From: Zanthoxylum bungeanum
Taxonomy: Eukaryota; Streptophyta; Magnoliopsida; Sapindales; Rutaceae
DNA: 64,000 nt
Assembly (NCBI GenBank): GCA_019454045.1
Contig: SKCR01007814.1
Span: forward strand, 124,001 to 188,000
Direction of reading: 5' to 3'
Part shown: piece after piece, positions 31,106 to 40,159 of the stretch
How positions within the stretch are numbered: the first letter of the stretch is position 1
How the letters are laid out: each line of letters begins with the position of its first letter
Translations under genes and position numbers: made by a program
Notes under the pieces: model-generated
Databases searched by the model: none
What the model saw: the letters and a program-made list of their open reading frames with translations, nothing else
What the model was told of the DNA's origin: nothing

Positions 31106-33787
31106 ATGAGACGAACCAGAAGCTTTGAACTCCGATCCCTTGACCCAAAAATTGAAAGAACCATCAGACAGTTGAGAAGGGAAAAGCGAGAAGGCCAAGA
31201 AGCTTTAGTCAACATGGAACCTGAACCGTTGGAGGTTGCACCACCAATTCCCATTCGAGACAGAACCATTCCGGTGGTTGACAGACTCATTTCCTGTATT
31301 GTACTTCCTCCCTTACCAGCAAATGCGTGTGACATCAAAACATGCATTCAGATGATTCAGCAGTCTGTTCAGTTCGGGGGGAATGCAACTGAAGATCCTA
31401 ATGCCCGCATCAGTAACTTCCTGGAAGTTTGCGGTACTTTCAACTACAACAGAGCATCAGAAGAAGCAATGAGACTGCGAGTTTTCCCATACTCCTTGAA
31501 GGACAGAGCTAAAGCTTGGCTACATTCACTAACAGCAGGTTCCATCACAACTTGGAACACTCTAGCCACCAAATTCCTTGCAAAATACTTTCCACCGGCC
31601 AGAACTGCAAAGTTGAGGAATGACATCACATCCTTTGTACAACAAGATTCAGAATCCCTCTGCGAAGCTTGGGAAAGGTACAAAGATTTGCTCCGGAAAT
31701 GTCCTCACCATGAGATTCCAAAATGGCTTCAAGTCCAAACATTCTATAATGGACTTTCTGGAATAATGAGAACCACAATTGATGCTGCTGCTGGAGGAGC
31801 ACTAATGGCAAAAGGAGAAGATCAGGCTTGGGATTTAATTGAAGAAATGGCCAACAATAATTCTTTGTGGCCAACAGAAAGGAGCATGATCCAAAGAATC
31901 GCAGGAATTTATGAAGTTGGAGTCAACACAGCACTGAATGTCAAGCTGGATATGATTTGCAAAAATCTGGAAACTCTTAACATGAAGGTTAATGGTGGAT
32001 CCACAAGTTCATCATATAAAGGAGCACCAGAACCAGTTCAGCATGAAGAGACAGTGAATTTTGTCAACAATTTCAACAGACAGGGGAACAATCCATATTC
32101 CAACACCTACAACCCAGGGTGGAGGAACCATCCCAATTTTTCATGGAGCAACAATTCAGGCCAACAACAAAACTATCCACCACCTGAATTCCAACAACAG
32201 AACAAAAGCCAGGAGCAGGCAAATGAACCAGGAATAACAGAAGTGTTGACCCACTTGAAAAAGTTAGAAGAAAAACACGACTCTCAAGCAGCAAGATATG
32301 ATGCTATGTTTCAATCCCAATCAGCATTAATTCAAAGTCAATCTGCTTCTATTAAAGCACTGGAGAATCAAATGGGACAACTGGCAAATGCTCAGAGTTA
32401 CAGACCGCCAGGTACCCTTCCTAGTAACACTGAGGCAAATCCAAGAAACATGGGGAAGGAACAATGTCATGCCATCATGTTAAAAAGCGGTACTGAAATC
32501 AACAAAGATGTTGGAGCCAAAACAACTGCTGAGGAAGTTCCAAAAGAAACAAAGCAACAGATGGAGGGAAAAGAAGCAAAGGAAAAAGAACAGATCACTC
32601 CACCTCAACCTTTTTCTCAACGTCTTCAGAAGAACAAATTGGACAAGCAGTTTTCTCGGTTCCTGGAAATCTTCAAAAAGCTGCATATCAACATTCCATT
32701 TGCAGAAGCGTTGGAAAAAATGCCCACCTATGCCAAATTCATGAAAGATATTCTTTCACGAAAGCGGAGATTGGTAGATTACGAGACAGTAGCATTATCA
32801 GAAGAATGCAGTGCTATCATTCAGAGGAAACTTCCCCCGAAGTTGAAAGATCCTGGCAGTTTCACTGTTCCTTGCGTCATAGGAGAACATAACTTTGGTA
32901 AGGCTTTATGTGATTTAGGTGCAAGTGTTAACTTGATGCCTTTTTCTATTTTCAAGAAATTACAGATTGGAGAAACAATGCCAACTTCAGTCTCACTACA
33001 ACTTGCTGATAGAACGCTCGTATTTCCAAGAGGCGTAGTTGAGGATGTGCTGGTCAAGGTTGACAAATTCATTTTCCCAGCAGATTTTATTGTCCTTGAT
33101 ATGGAGGAAGACGCAGACGTGCCAATCATCCTCGGGAGACCGTTCTTGGCTACAGGTCGAACCATTATTGATGTACAAAAAGGAGAACTAACCATGAGGG
33201 TACAGGACCAAGAAGTAACATTCAATGTTTTCAAGGCCATGAATTTCCCAGATGATGAAAAGAAGGAGAATTGTTTCAAACTCGATGTGATGCACAGTAC
33301 CATTCAGAACTCTGATGAAAGACAAAGTTCTACTGACAAACTTAAAACATGTCAATTGCCTGTGGAGCCTAAAGATAAAGCATCTTTTACAATGAAAGAG
33401 CCAATTCTTTCTCTACAAGCAATAGAAGAGAAAAAGTTCCACCAGCTCAACGAATTGGAGGAATTTCACAATCAGCCTTTTGAAGATGCTAAATTGTACA
33501 AAGAAAAGGGCAAGAAAAGAAATGATGAGAAGTTAGTGCGCATACAACTGGAACCAGGGCAGAAGGTACTGTTAAACAAATCAAGGGTGAAATTCTTCCC
33601 ATGGAAGCCAAAATCACGGTGGTCAGGTCCATTTGTGATCACCAAAGTTTTACCAAATAGAGCCGTTGAGATACATGATCCTGACGCTAACAAAACTTTC
33701 AAGGTTAAAAACAAGCGTGTCAAACACTACTGGGGAGAATCATTTGAGCGACAAAAAGAAAGTGTTACACTTTCAGATCCAGCTTAA
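31106..33787 (+). CDS. Fused gag-protease-integrase-tail protein, intact (gypsy B)
   Basis: 893 residues from the first ATG (31106); the frame is open from 31082. Order: retrotransposon gag domain at about 100-225 (AKAWLHSLTAGSITTWNTL, EAWERYKDLLRKCP), a Q/N-rich spacer at 300-500 with repeated QSQSA, no zinc knuckle seen, an aspartic protease at about 590-700 (DLGAS near 602, ILGRPFLATGR near 674), then directly an integrase C-terminal segment at 785-885 (PGQKVLLNKSRVKFFPW, SRWSGPFVITKVLP). Athila-like pol normally has RT, RNase H and the integrase core between the last two; here they are cleanly missing in frame. The product could form particles and mature itself but cannot copy or insert DNA, so a helper is needed. 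A carries the same fusion, so the deletion is ancestral. Confidence 0.9.
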   Translation: MRRTRSFELRSLDPKIERTIRQLRREKREGQEALVNMEPEPLEVAPPIPIRDRTIPVVDRLISCIVLPPLPANACDIKTCIQMIQQSVQFGGNATEDPNARISNFLEVCGTFNYNRASEEAMRLRVFPYSLKDRAKAWLHSLTAGSITTWNTLATKFLAKYFPPARTAKLRNDITSFVQQDSESLCEAWERYKDLLRKCPHHEIPKWLQVQTFYNGLSGIMRTTIDAAAGGALMAKGEDQAWDLIEEMANNNSLWPTERSMIQRIAGIYEVGVNTALNVKLDMICKNLETLNMKVNGGSTSSSYKGAPEPVQHEETVNFVNNFNRQGNNPYSNTYNPGWRNHPNFSWSNNSGQQQNYPPPEFQQQNKSQEQANEPGITEVLTHLKKLEEKHDSQAARYDAMFQSQSALIQSQSASIKALENQMGQLANAQSYRPPGTLPSNTEANPRNMGKEQCHAIMLKSGTEINKDVGAKTTAEEVPKETKQQMEGKEAKEKEQITPPQPFSQRLQKNKLDKQFSRFLEIFKKLHINIPFAEALEKMPTYAKFMKDILSRKRRLVDYETVALSEECSAIIQRKLPPKLKDPGSFTVPCVIGEHNFGKALCDLGASVNLMPFSIFKKLQIGETMPTSVSLQLADRTLVFPRGVVEDVLVKVDKFIFPADFIVLDMEEDADVPIILGRPFLATGRTIIDVQKGELTMRVQDQEVTFNVFKAMNFPDDEKKENCFKLDVMHSTIQNSDERQSSTDKLKTCQLPVEPKDKASFTMKEPILSLQAIEEKKFHQLNELEEFHNQPFEDAKLYKEKGKKRNDEKLVRIQLEPGQKVLLNKSRVKFFPWKPKSRWSGPFVITKVLPNRAVEIHDPDANKTFKVKNKRVKHYWGESFERQKESVTLSDPA

Positions 33788-33826
33788 CGTTCGAGAAGTC
33801 AAGTCTGGCTGACGACTTTAAACTTA

Positions 33827-33856
33827 GCGCTAGCAGGGAGGCAACCCATGCAATTT
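33827..33856 (+). other. Conserved post-pol motif marking the cargo slot (gypsy B)
   Basis: Same CAGGGAGGCAACCCATGCAA word as in gypsy A and C, 40 bases after the stop of the fused ORF. The next 70 bases end in TTTTTTGCAG, a possible splice acceptor, 17 bases before the ATG of the following gene. Confidence 0.75.
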
Positions 33857-33926
33857 TTGTATATATTGTGATTTGGTGTGATTTAATTTTGTGTGTTTAG
33901 TTTTTTGCAGGTTAAGACATTTCAAG

Positions 33927-34475
33927 ATGGAAGAAGCTCTCGCAAATCTTCACAAACAATTTCCTTCTCTCCCTAAAAAATCTATAATGAAAGTTTACAA
34001 AGCTCGCTTGGAACGGATGAGGTTACTGACGATCCATGGTGTTCCTAATGACATTCGTTGGGTAATTGAAGCACGAGTCTGATTGGCAGGTGATTCTTCA
34101 GACTCTTTTATTTCACATCTGCCTGGTTTTGGAAGATGCACATATGCAAAGAAACGAAGAGCTAAGAAAATGGGTGTTTGTTACAAATGTGCATGTTGGA
34201 ATTGCAATACTCGTTGTCGTTCTTTAGGATTGGTGTCTAATAATCGCGAAGACAAAATTAAATTCATTAGGGATGGCTTGAGTAAGGAGTCTTTAGATGA
34301 TATATCTTCGACTCTTGAGACGCATCCCAGTGGATATGTTCACAAAGCCTTTCGCAGATTACATACACAATTTCAAAAAGAAAGACAACAGTTAAGTCTT
34401 GGGAATCTGACTCAAAAAGACCCTGTTTGCCAATTTATAAGAAAATTGGATGGGAAACTTGTCTTTGACGCATAG
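33927..34475 (+). pseudogene. Virus-NABP-like small basic Cys-cluster ORF with one stop (gypsy B)
   Basis: Same length and frame as the open copy in gypsy A (182 codons), interrupted only by TGA at 34080 where A has AGA. The core is present after the stop: GFGRCTYAKKRRAK, then CYKCACWNCNTRC with five cysteines (A has three), then KFIRDG. As in A this resembles the nucleic-acid-binding proteins of carla- and vitiviruses. Differences from A are mainly substitutions with no indel, which suggests the frame was kept until recently. Confidence 0.6.
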
Positions 34476-34740
34476 ACGTTAATCAAGCTCTAATTCTTGT
34501 ACATATTATATCTCTTTGTCTTTTCCTAATAATTTTGATTTGTTTTGTTGTTTTCTTTTATTTTTTCCGACAGGATCCAGACCTTTTTGACCATATCACG
34601 ATCTATTTTACTATTTTGTTACTAATCGTCCTTTGGAATATACTTGTGCTATTTTTACTCACCCTTTTCAGGTACTATAAATTCAGCTCGTCAATGCACT
34701 TTTGAAGGCATCCTGATTTGAGAAAGAAATACATAAAAAC

Positions 34741-35394
34741 ATGGAAGCCACTTCAAGAAGACGAGTTGAAAATATTTGTGTGTTTTGCGGTAGTAGTGTT
34801 GGTACTAAACCACAATACATAAAAGCAGCACAGGAATTGGGTCGAGTCTTAGCTGCAAGGAATATGCACTTAATATATGGCGGATGCAATCTTGGACTTA
34901 TGGGGATCGTTTCAAAAGCCGTACAGGAAGGAGGTAGTAACGTTTTAGGAATCATCCCAAAACCCTTGGCAGAGGCAAATCTTATTGGATCATCAAACGG
35001 AGAGGAACTGATGGTGCCAGGTATGTCTGAACGACTGGTAGAAATGATTAACCGTGCTGATACTTTTATTGCTTTGCCAGGTGGCTTGGGCACATTGGAG
35101 GAAATTTTTATAGTACTATCTTGGGCGAACCTGAACATACACCAGAAACCAATTGGGCTGTTTAACGTTGATGGATTTTATGATTTTCTTTGTGTGTTTC
35201 TTGATGATGCCTGGAGAAATGGATTCATATCTAAACCTTTAAAAGAACTCCTATTTACTGCCAGAACTGCTCCGGATCTAATAGACCAACTCTTAGCCTA
35301 TGAACCACAAATTGACCATGTCCTTTCAAAGATAAATTGGTCTGAGGATGATCGTGGTAAGAGGCGTCGTGTTAATCTGGATCTTAACCTTTAA
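34741..35394 (+). CDS. LOG: LOG-type cytokinin riboside 5'-monophosphate phosphoribohydrolase, full-length and intronless (gypsy B cargo)
   Basis: 217 residues, the usual length of plant LOG enzymes, which release active cytokinin bases from their nucleotides in the cytosol. Seen: CVFCGSS at 13-19, the Rossmann loop YGGCNLGLMG at 46-55, Arg98 in MSERLVEM, PGGLGTLEE at 113-121 (the PGGxGTxxE signature), NVDGFY at 142-147. Native plant LOG genes have several introns; none are here, so it was captured from mRNA. Two oddities: Cys49 replaces a Gly of the conserved YGGG (gypsy A keeps YGGG), and the C-terminus ends in a basic stretch plus LDLNL (213-217), an LxLxL pattern as in EAR repression motifs. 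The ATG at 34741 matches the A copy. Activity is uncertain because of Cys49. Confidence 0.88.
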   Translation: MEATSRRRVENICVFCGSSVGTKPQYIKAAQELGRVLAARNMHLIYGGCNLGLMGIVSKAVQEGGSNVLGIIPKPLAEANLIGSSNGEELMVPGMSERLVEMINRADTFIALPGGLGTLEEIFIVLSWANLNIHQKPIGLFNVDGFYDFLCVFLDDAWRNGFISKPLKELLFTARTAPDLIDQLLAYEPQIDHVLSKINWSEDDRGKRRRVNLDLNL

Positions 35395-35425
35395 TCTCCT
35401 GTAGAATTTCAGCTAACCAGGTATT

Positions 35426-37546
35426 TGTTGGTTATTATCTAGGTCCCAAGATCAAACAAGCAATGAAAATCATGTGTGAATACATCAACGGAGGTAGCGG
35501 AATACTCACATCGATCGGTTGAGTCGATTTGAAGACGATTGAAGCCACAAAACCCACTGGTTTGGTGCGCCCACTGCTGCAGTTCATGCTCACTGGTTTG
35601 GCAGTTTCGGGTCTCATTTTGAAGCTCCAAACTCCATCGGATGAGTCCCGCCTCATGGGTGAACCTCCCTACCACCTTCGCAAGTCTCGTAGTGTGCTAG
35701 CACTTGCGGTTTTTGCCACAAAAACCCAACTCTTGCTTCCCATTGCTCACGCCATTTTGGCTTCAAAAACCAGTCCACTTTTGTAGTTTGGGCGTGAGTT
35801 TGAAGGAAGAGAAAAAGAGAGAGAAGAAAGTTGTGTAATTATTTGCAAAAGTGTAAATCAATTTTCTTTTATATTTTCCAAAATATAAAAATGATTTACC
35901 ATTTACTTTAATTCAAAATCAAGTAAATGTTGGAGCCAAAAAGCTAAAGATGCTTTCCAACCACTTGCATCAACTATTCACATCAACTTTAAGTCATATC
36001 AACTTTAATAAAGTGACATGTCTTTCAATCAATCAATCACATCAATCAATCACATCAATCAATCACATCACTCAAAGTGACATTTGATTTGACGCTTGAT
36101 GTGACGAATTATTTGACGCTTGATGCGACTTGCGTTGCCGCACTCGAATTCGAAATACGAATGCGCTCGCAATCACACTCGGGCTCGGGTTCGCTAATTC
36201 CAAATTAACGGTTTTTCCGTCGCGTCGTAATTAAATGATTACGCCTAGCGAATTCACTATTCACATCGCTAACGAATTAATTCTAAATTAATTCGTTCGC
36301 CCGAATTAAAATCTAATTTTAATTCCGCGTCGAAATCTAATTTCGTTTAATATATTGAATATATTAATTTAATCGATTAATTCCAAATTAATCGTTATCT
36401 CTCTCTCGACGATATTTTATCCTAGATAAAATATCTCTAATTAATCCTAGATTAATTTTCTCTCTCTTCTATATAATCCCAGATTATTTAAGAGTGCGAG
36501 TTATGCGTCATCGGTGGATTATCGGGAAGCGACCCATGAGATCCCCGGATAAGTTGGCAGTAAATGCGGTCGTCGGAGTATCCGAATCACGTATGTACCA
36601 TGTACTACGTTCTACCGATTTACGAGACAAGGTCGACTCCTAGCAAAGCACCAAGTCTACCCAATTCTCCGGACATATCCATTTAAGAATATTAAGATTT
36701 GTATCAAGCGTAGTATACCATTGTATTGTGCATATCATCCCAGTATCGGATAGTCACGTGTTAGGGCTGGGGCTGGATAAGTGTCTGCCCCGTCCGAAAC
36801 ACATATCGGATGTCTGGTAACATAGTCTCTATAATCGGATATTCATGACCTGGTCATAATATCCCGATTGGATGCGCATCACTCAAGAGCACTAGTACCG
36901 TATCCTGTGTGACATCGTCTCCACTATGACTGAAGTGATACTTCTGTCTCGACATCACACCCAATACACTACGACTCTCTGATAAACCCAGAAGTGGTGT
37001 ACGCAGAACCGGTTAAAGCCCTGTACCACCAAGACCAAAGTCTATCGATTATCGTAAGTATTAGCGATGTAAGTCTCAGGTTAAGACTATACACACCTAC
37101 CTTGATTTCGGCCTCCCATAGACACATAGTCATAATATCAATGGGATTCCGAGGGGGCTATCCAGAGCGAAGCTGTTTCCCGTACTATCGGTGAAACACG
37201 ACCTCCTATCGCACTTGCATAAGTATCCGATATTTATATATATGAGAACTATGCCGTTGTGCCCTCACAACGCACACAAGTGCAATACTAGCCTATTCCG
37301 CATTATCGATGTCCAGTCTCGATAATACTCCGGCTAGGGATATTTAATGATTAAACCTTTGGGGATTGATACTGTCTCATATCATTCTCAATCCAGGAAC
37401 TAATCATAGGGACCTCTCTTCATTTATATATCTATGGTGATCTAATCACAAATGATGAGAGTGCAATTTCCTTGTCACATAGTTAATTTGTACAACAACA
37501 CCATGATATGTACAAATAGTGACGCTATGGGTCATATTATCCAACA
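35426..37546 (-). repeat. Copia E 3' LTR
   Basis: 2121 bp from tgttggttattatctagg to tattatccaaca. Nearly identical to 63046-64000 where they overlap; one difference is three versus two copies of a (aatcaatcacatc) unit near 36020-36065. Palindrome array at 36186-36480. ORFs seen in the LTR (35435-35786) are shared with the other LTR copy only because the sequence is repeated; they have no family match. Confidence 0.85.
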
Positions 37547-37557
37547 ATCTCCCACTT
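37547..37557 (-). promoter_or_regulatory. Polypurine tract (copia E)
   Basis: Reverse complement of AAGTGGGAGAT next to the LTR. Confidence 0.8.
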
Positions 37558-37974
37558 GGCACATAGCCAGTCACTCGAGTGTCCCACACCCGAACTATGT
37601 ACGGTTCACTCAAATTGTTGAGGAAAGGTTTTCGTCAGCGGATTTGTTTGATAATCGTTTGACGCGATTTATACGATCATCACATCGCCATGATGTATGA
37701 TCCGAACGAATCAGATGATATAGAAGTATATATCTGGATCGTCGATGAGACCTTTAATTCCTTAGCATGTGCTGACGCCTAGCTCAGCTGCTAACAGAAC
37801 TATTTCTAATCTAATTAGATTTATTTTCGATCCAAATGGCTTCTATTTCTGCCTCAGCTGCAGCAATAATCCGCATTTGTTGTTTATTCGGCAACAGTTA
37901 TCTTGCTCGGAATATTTCTAGCTCACTGTCCCAGTGTTCAAACTTAATAGTACCGTATTATTTATGTTGGATAA
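37558..37974 (-). pseudogene. Copia E RNase H end, decayed
   Basis: Homologous to the last part of copia I RNase H, read on the minus strand, with several indels and stops. Interrupted at 37974 by copia D and continued at 57667. Confidence 0.7.
37970..37974. repeat. Target site duplication of copia D (left copy)
   Basis: attta at 37970-37974 recurs at 57662-57666, directly after the D 3' LTR. Confidence 0.9.
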
Positions 37975-40144
37975 TATGACCCATAGCGTCACTATTTGTA
38001 CAGATCACGGTGGTTGCTGTACAAATTAACTATGTGACAAGGAAATTGCACTCTTATCATTTGTGATTAGATCACCATAGATGTATAAATGAAGAGAGGT
38101 CCATATGATTAGTTCCTGGATTGAGATGATATGAGACAGTATCAATCCCCGAAGGATTAATCATTAAATATCCCTAGCCGAAGTATTATCGAGACTGGAC
38201 ATCGATTATGCGGAATAGGCTAGTATTGCACTTGTGCGCGTTGTGAGGGCACAACGGCATAGTTATCATATATATAAGTATTGGATACTTATGCAAGTGC
38301 AATAGGAGGTCGTGTTTCACCGATGGTACGGGAAACAGCTTCGCTCTGGATAGACCCCTCGGAATCCCATTGGTATTATGACTATGTGTCTATGGGAGGC
38401 CGAATCGAGGTAGGTGTGTATAGTCTTAACCTGAGACTTGCATCGCTAATACTTGCGATAATCGGTAAACTCTGGTCTTGGTGGTACAGGGCTTTAACCG
38501 GTTCTGGGTACACCGCTTCTGGGTTTATCAGGGAGTCGTAGTGTATTGGTGTGATGTCGAGACGGAAGTGTCACTTCAGTCATATTGGAGTTGATGTCAC
38601 GCAGGATACGGTACTAGTGCTCTTGAGTGTTGCGCAACCAATCGGGATATTGTGACCAGGTCATGTATATCCGATTATAGAGACTATGTTACCAGACATC
38701 CGACATGTGCTTCGGACGGGCAGCAGACACTTATCCAGCCCCAGCCCTAGCACGTGATTATCCGATACTGGGCCGATATACACAATACTACGGTATTCTA
38801 CGCTTGATACAGATCTATATATTCCTGTAAGAATATTTCTGGAGAATTGGGTAGGCATGGCGCTTTGCTAGAAGCCAACCTTGTCTTGTAAATCGATATA
38901 AACGTAGTACGAGGTACTTACGTGTTCGGACAGTCCGACGATCGTATTTACTGCCAACATATCCGGAGATCTCATGGGTCGCTTCCTGAAGATTCACCGA
39001 TGACGTATTACTCGCACTTTGATTAATCTGGGATTAATTAGAAGAGAGAGATAGAATTAATCTGGGATTAATTCGATGAGAGAGAAAATTAATCTGGGAT
39101 AATTGCGGAGATATTTTATCTGGGATAAAATATTAATTAAAGAGAGAGAACGATTAATTTGGAATTAATCGATAAAATTAATATATTCGATATATTAATC
39201 GAAATTGGATTTCGACGCGGAATTAAAATTAGATTTTAATTCGGGCGAACGAATTAATTTAGAATTAATTCGTTAGCGACGTGATTAGTGAATTCACTAG
39301 GCGTAATCACTTAATTACGACGCGACGGAAAATTCGTTAATTTGGAATTAGCGAACCGAGCCCGAGAGTGATTGCGAGCGCATTCGCATTTCGAATTCGA
39401 GCGCGGCACGCGAGTCACATCAAGCGTCAAATCACTAGTCACGTCAATCGTCAAATCAATTGTCACTTTGAGTGATGTGATATGACATGTCGTCACTTTA
39501 TTAAAGTGACATGATGTGAATATAGAAAAGTGATTGTTTGAAAGTTGATAGGACTTTTGTATATATATTTTATTCATTTACTTGGTAAATGGAATAAAGA
39601 TATATGTATATAAAAATCATTCTCTCTCTTGGACCATGTGCAGTACACGGTTTTTGGTCAAATTTTTGGTCATTTCACGTGACCCTCTCTCTTGGTTTTG
39701 GCATTCACGTTTTTACACAAAATGGAGCCAAAACTCTTCATCTTTCTCTCCTCTTCATTCACGGTTCTTGCCGATTTCTTCTCAATTTTTTTCTGGTTAG
39801 ACCGCGATTTTGAGAAGCAAGTGAAGAAGGATGGTGCTAGCACACACACATGGGTTATACTTAGGTGATAGGGAAACGAATTTGTGAGCATGGAATCTCA
39901 AAGCTTGGAGCTTTAATGGAGTTCATGCATGGCCGATTCTTGGAGGTTCAAGGAGGAGCAAAATCGCACAGCCCATTGCAAGAAGAAGCCATTGCCGAGC
40001 TTGGAGGGAGCTTAAAAACGCATCTTGTTCTTCATCCATCAAAACCGAATTCAATGTGAGTTGATTCCGCCACCTCCTTTGATGTGTTCATATGTGGTTT
40101 TTTATGCATGTTTGTGATCTTGTGGACTTGATTAAATTCCAACA
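37975..40144 (+). repeat. Copia D 5' LTR
   Basis: TGTTGGATAATATGACC to TTAAATTCCAACA. Palindrome array at 39021-39272, TATA-like run near 39556, gtgctagcacacacacat near 39834. Pairs with 55482-57661. Confidence 0.9.
39021..39272 (+). repeat. Array of short palindromes with constant 3-base loop (copia D 5' LTR)
   Basis: At least eight adjacent hairpin-type units, each an arm, a 3-base centre (TGG, TAG or TCG) and the reversed arm: gaattaatc-tgg-gattaattc, attttatc-tgg-gataaaat, cgattaatt-tgg-aattaatcg, taatatat-tcg-atatatta, cgaaat-tgg-atttcg, aattaaaat-tag-attttaatt, cgaattaatt-tag-aattaattcg and others. Units are separated by purine-rich gagagaga spacers. The same array is in every copia LTR of the window. 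Confidence 0.9.
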
Positions 40145-40145
40145 T

Positions 40146-40159
40146 TGGTATCTAGAGCC
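40146..40159 (+). promoter_or_regulatory. Primer binding site, initiator tRNA-Met-like (copia D)
   Basis: TGGTATCTAGAGCC, one base longer than the common TGGTATCAGAGCC, two bases after the LTR end. Confidence 0.8.

Larger units (their letters stand above)
28850..35425 (+). mobile_element. Gypsy element B (Athila-like, carries virus-like ORF and LOG)
   Basis: 5' LTR 28850-30974, tRNA-Asp primer site, one intact fused gag-protease-integrase-tail ORF, GGGAGGCAACCCA motif, virus-like ORF (one stop), full-length LOG. Copia E interrupts it at 35425, 31 bp after the LOG stop, so the 3' noncoding region and 3' LTR are outside the window. Its U3 differs from A and C (no CACGTG cluster), so it is a separate subfamily with the same cargo. 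Reverse transcriptase, RNase H and the integrase core are absent. Confidence 0.88.

Noticed and set aside
35529..35786. Overlapping plus and minus ORFs in the copia E LTR, repeated at 63055-63406
   Set aside because: Both lie inside paired LTRs; the sequence is conserved only because the LTRs are copies, one frame is broken by a homopolymer change, and no family is recognised.
36020..36065. Short repeat aatcaatcacatc as a possible CRISPR-like or regulatory array
   Set aside because: Only two or three contiguous copies without spacers in a plant LTR; a simple microsatellite that differs between the two E LTRs.
38281..38541. ORF in copia LTRs (also 55800-56174 and shorter forms elsewhere)
   Set aside because: It spans LTR U3 sequence, changes frame between the two D LTRs, and is not kept in the G, I or J LTRs.
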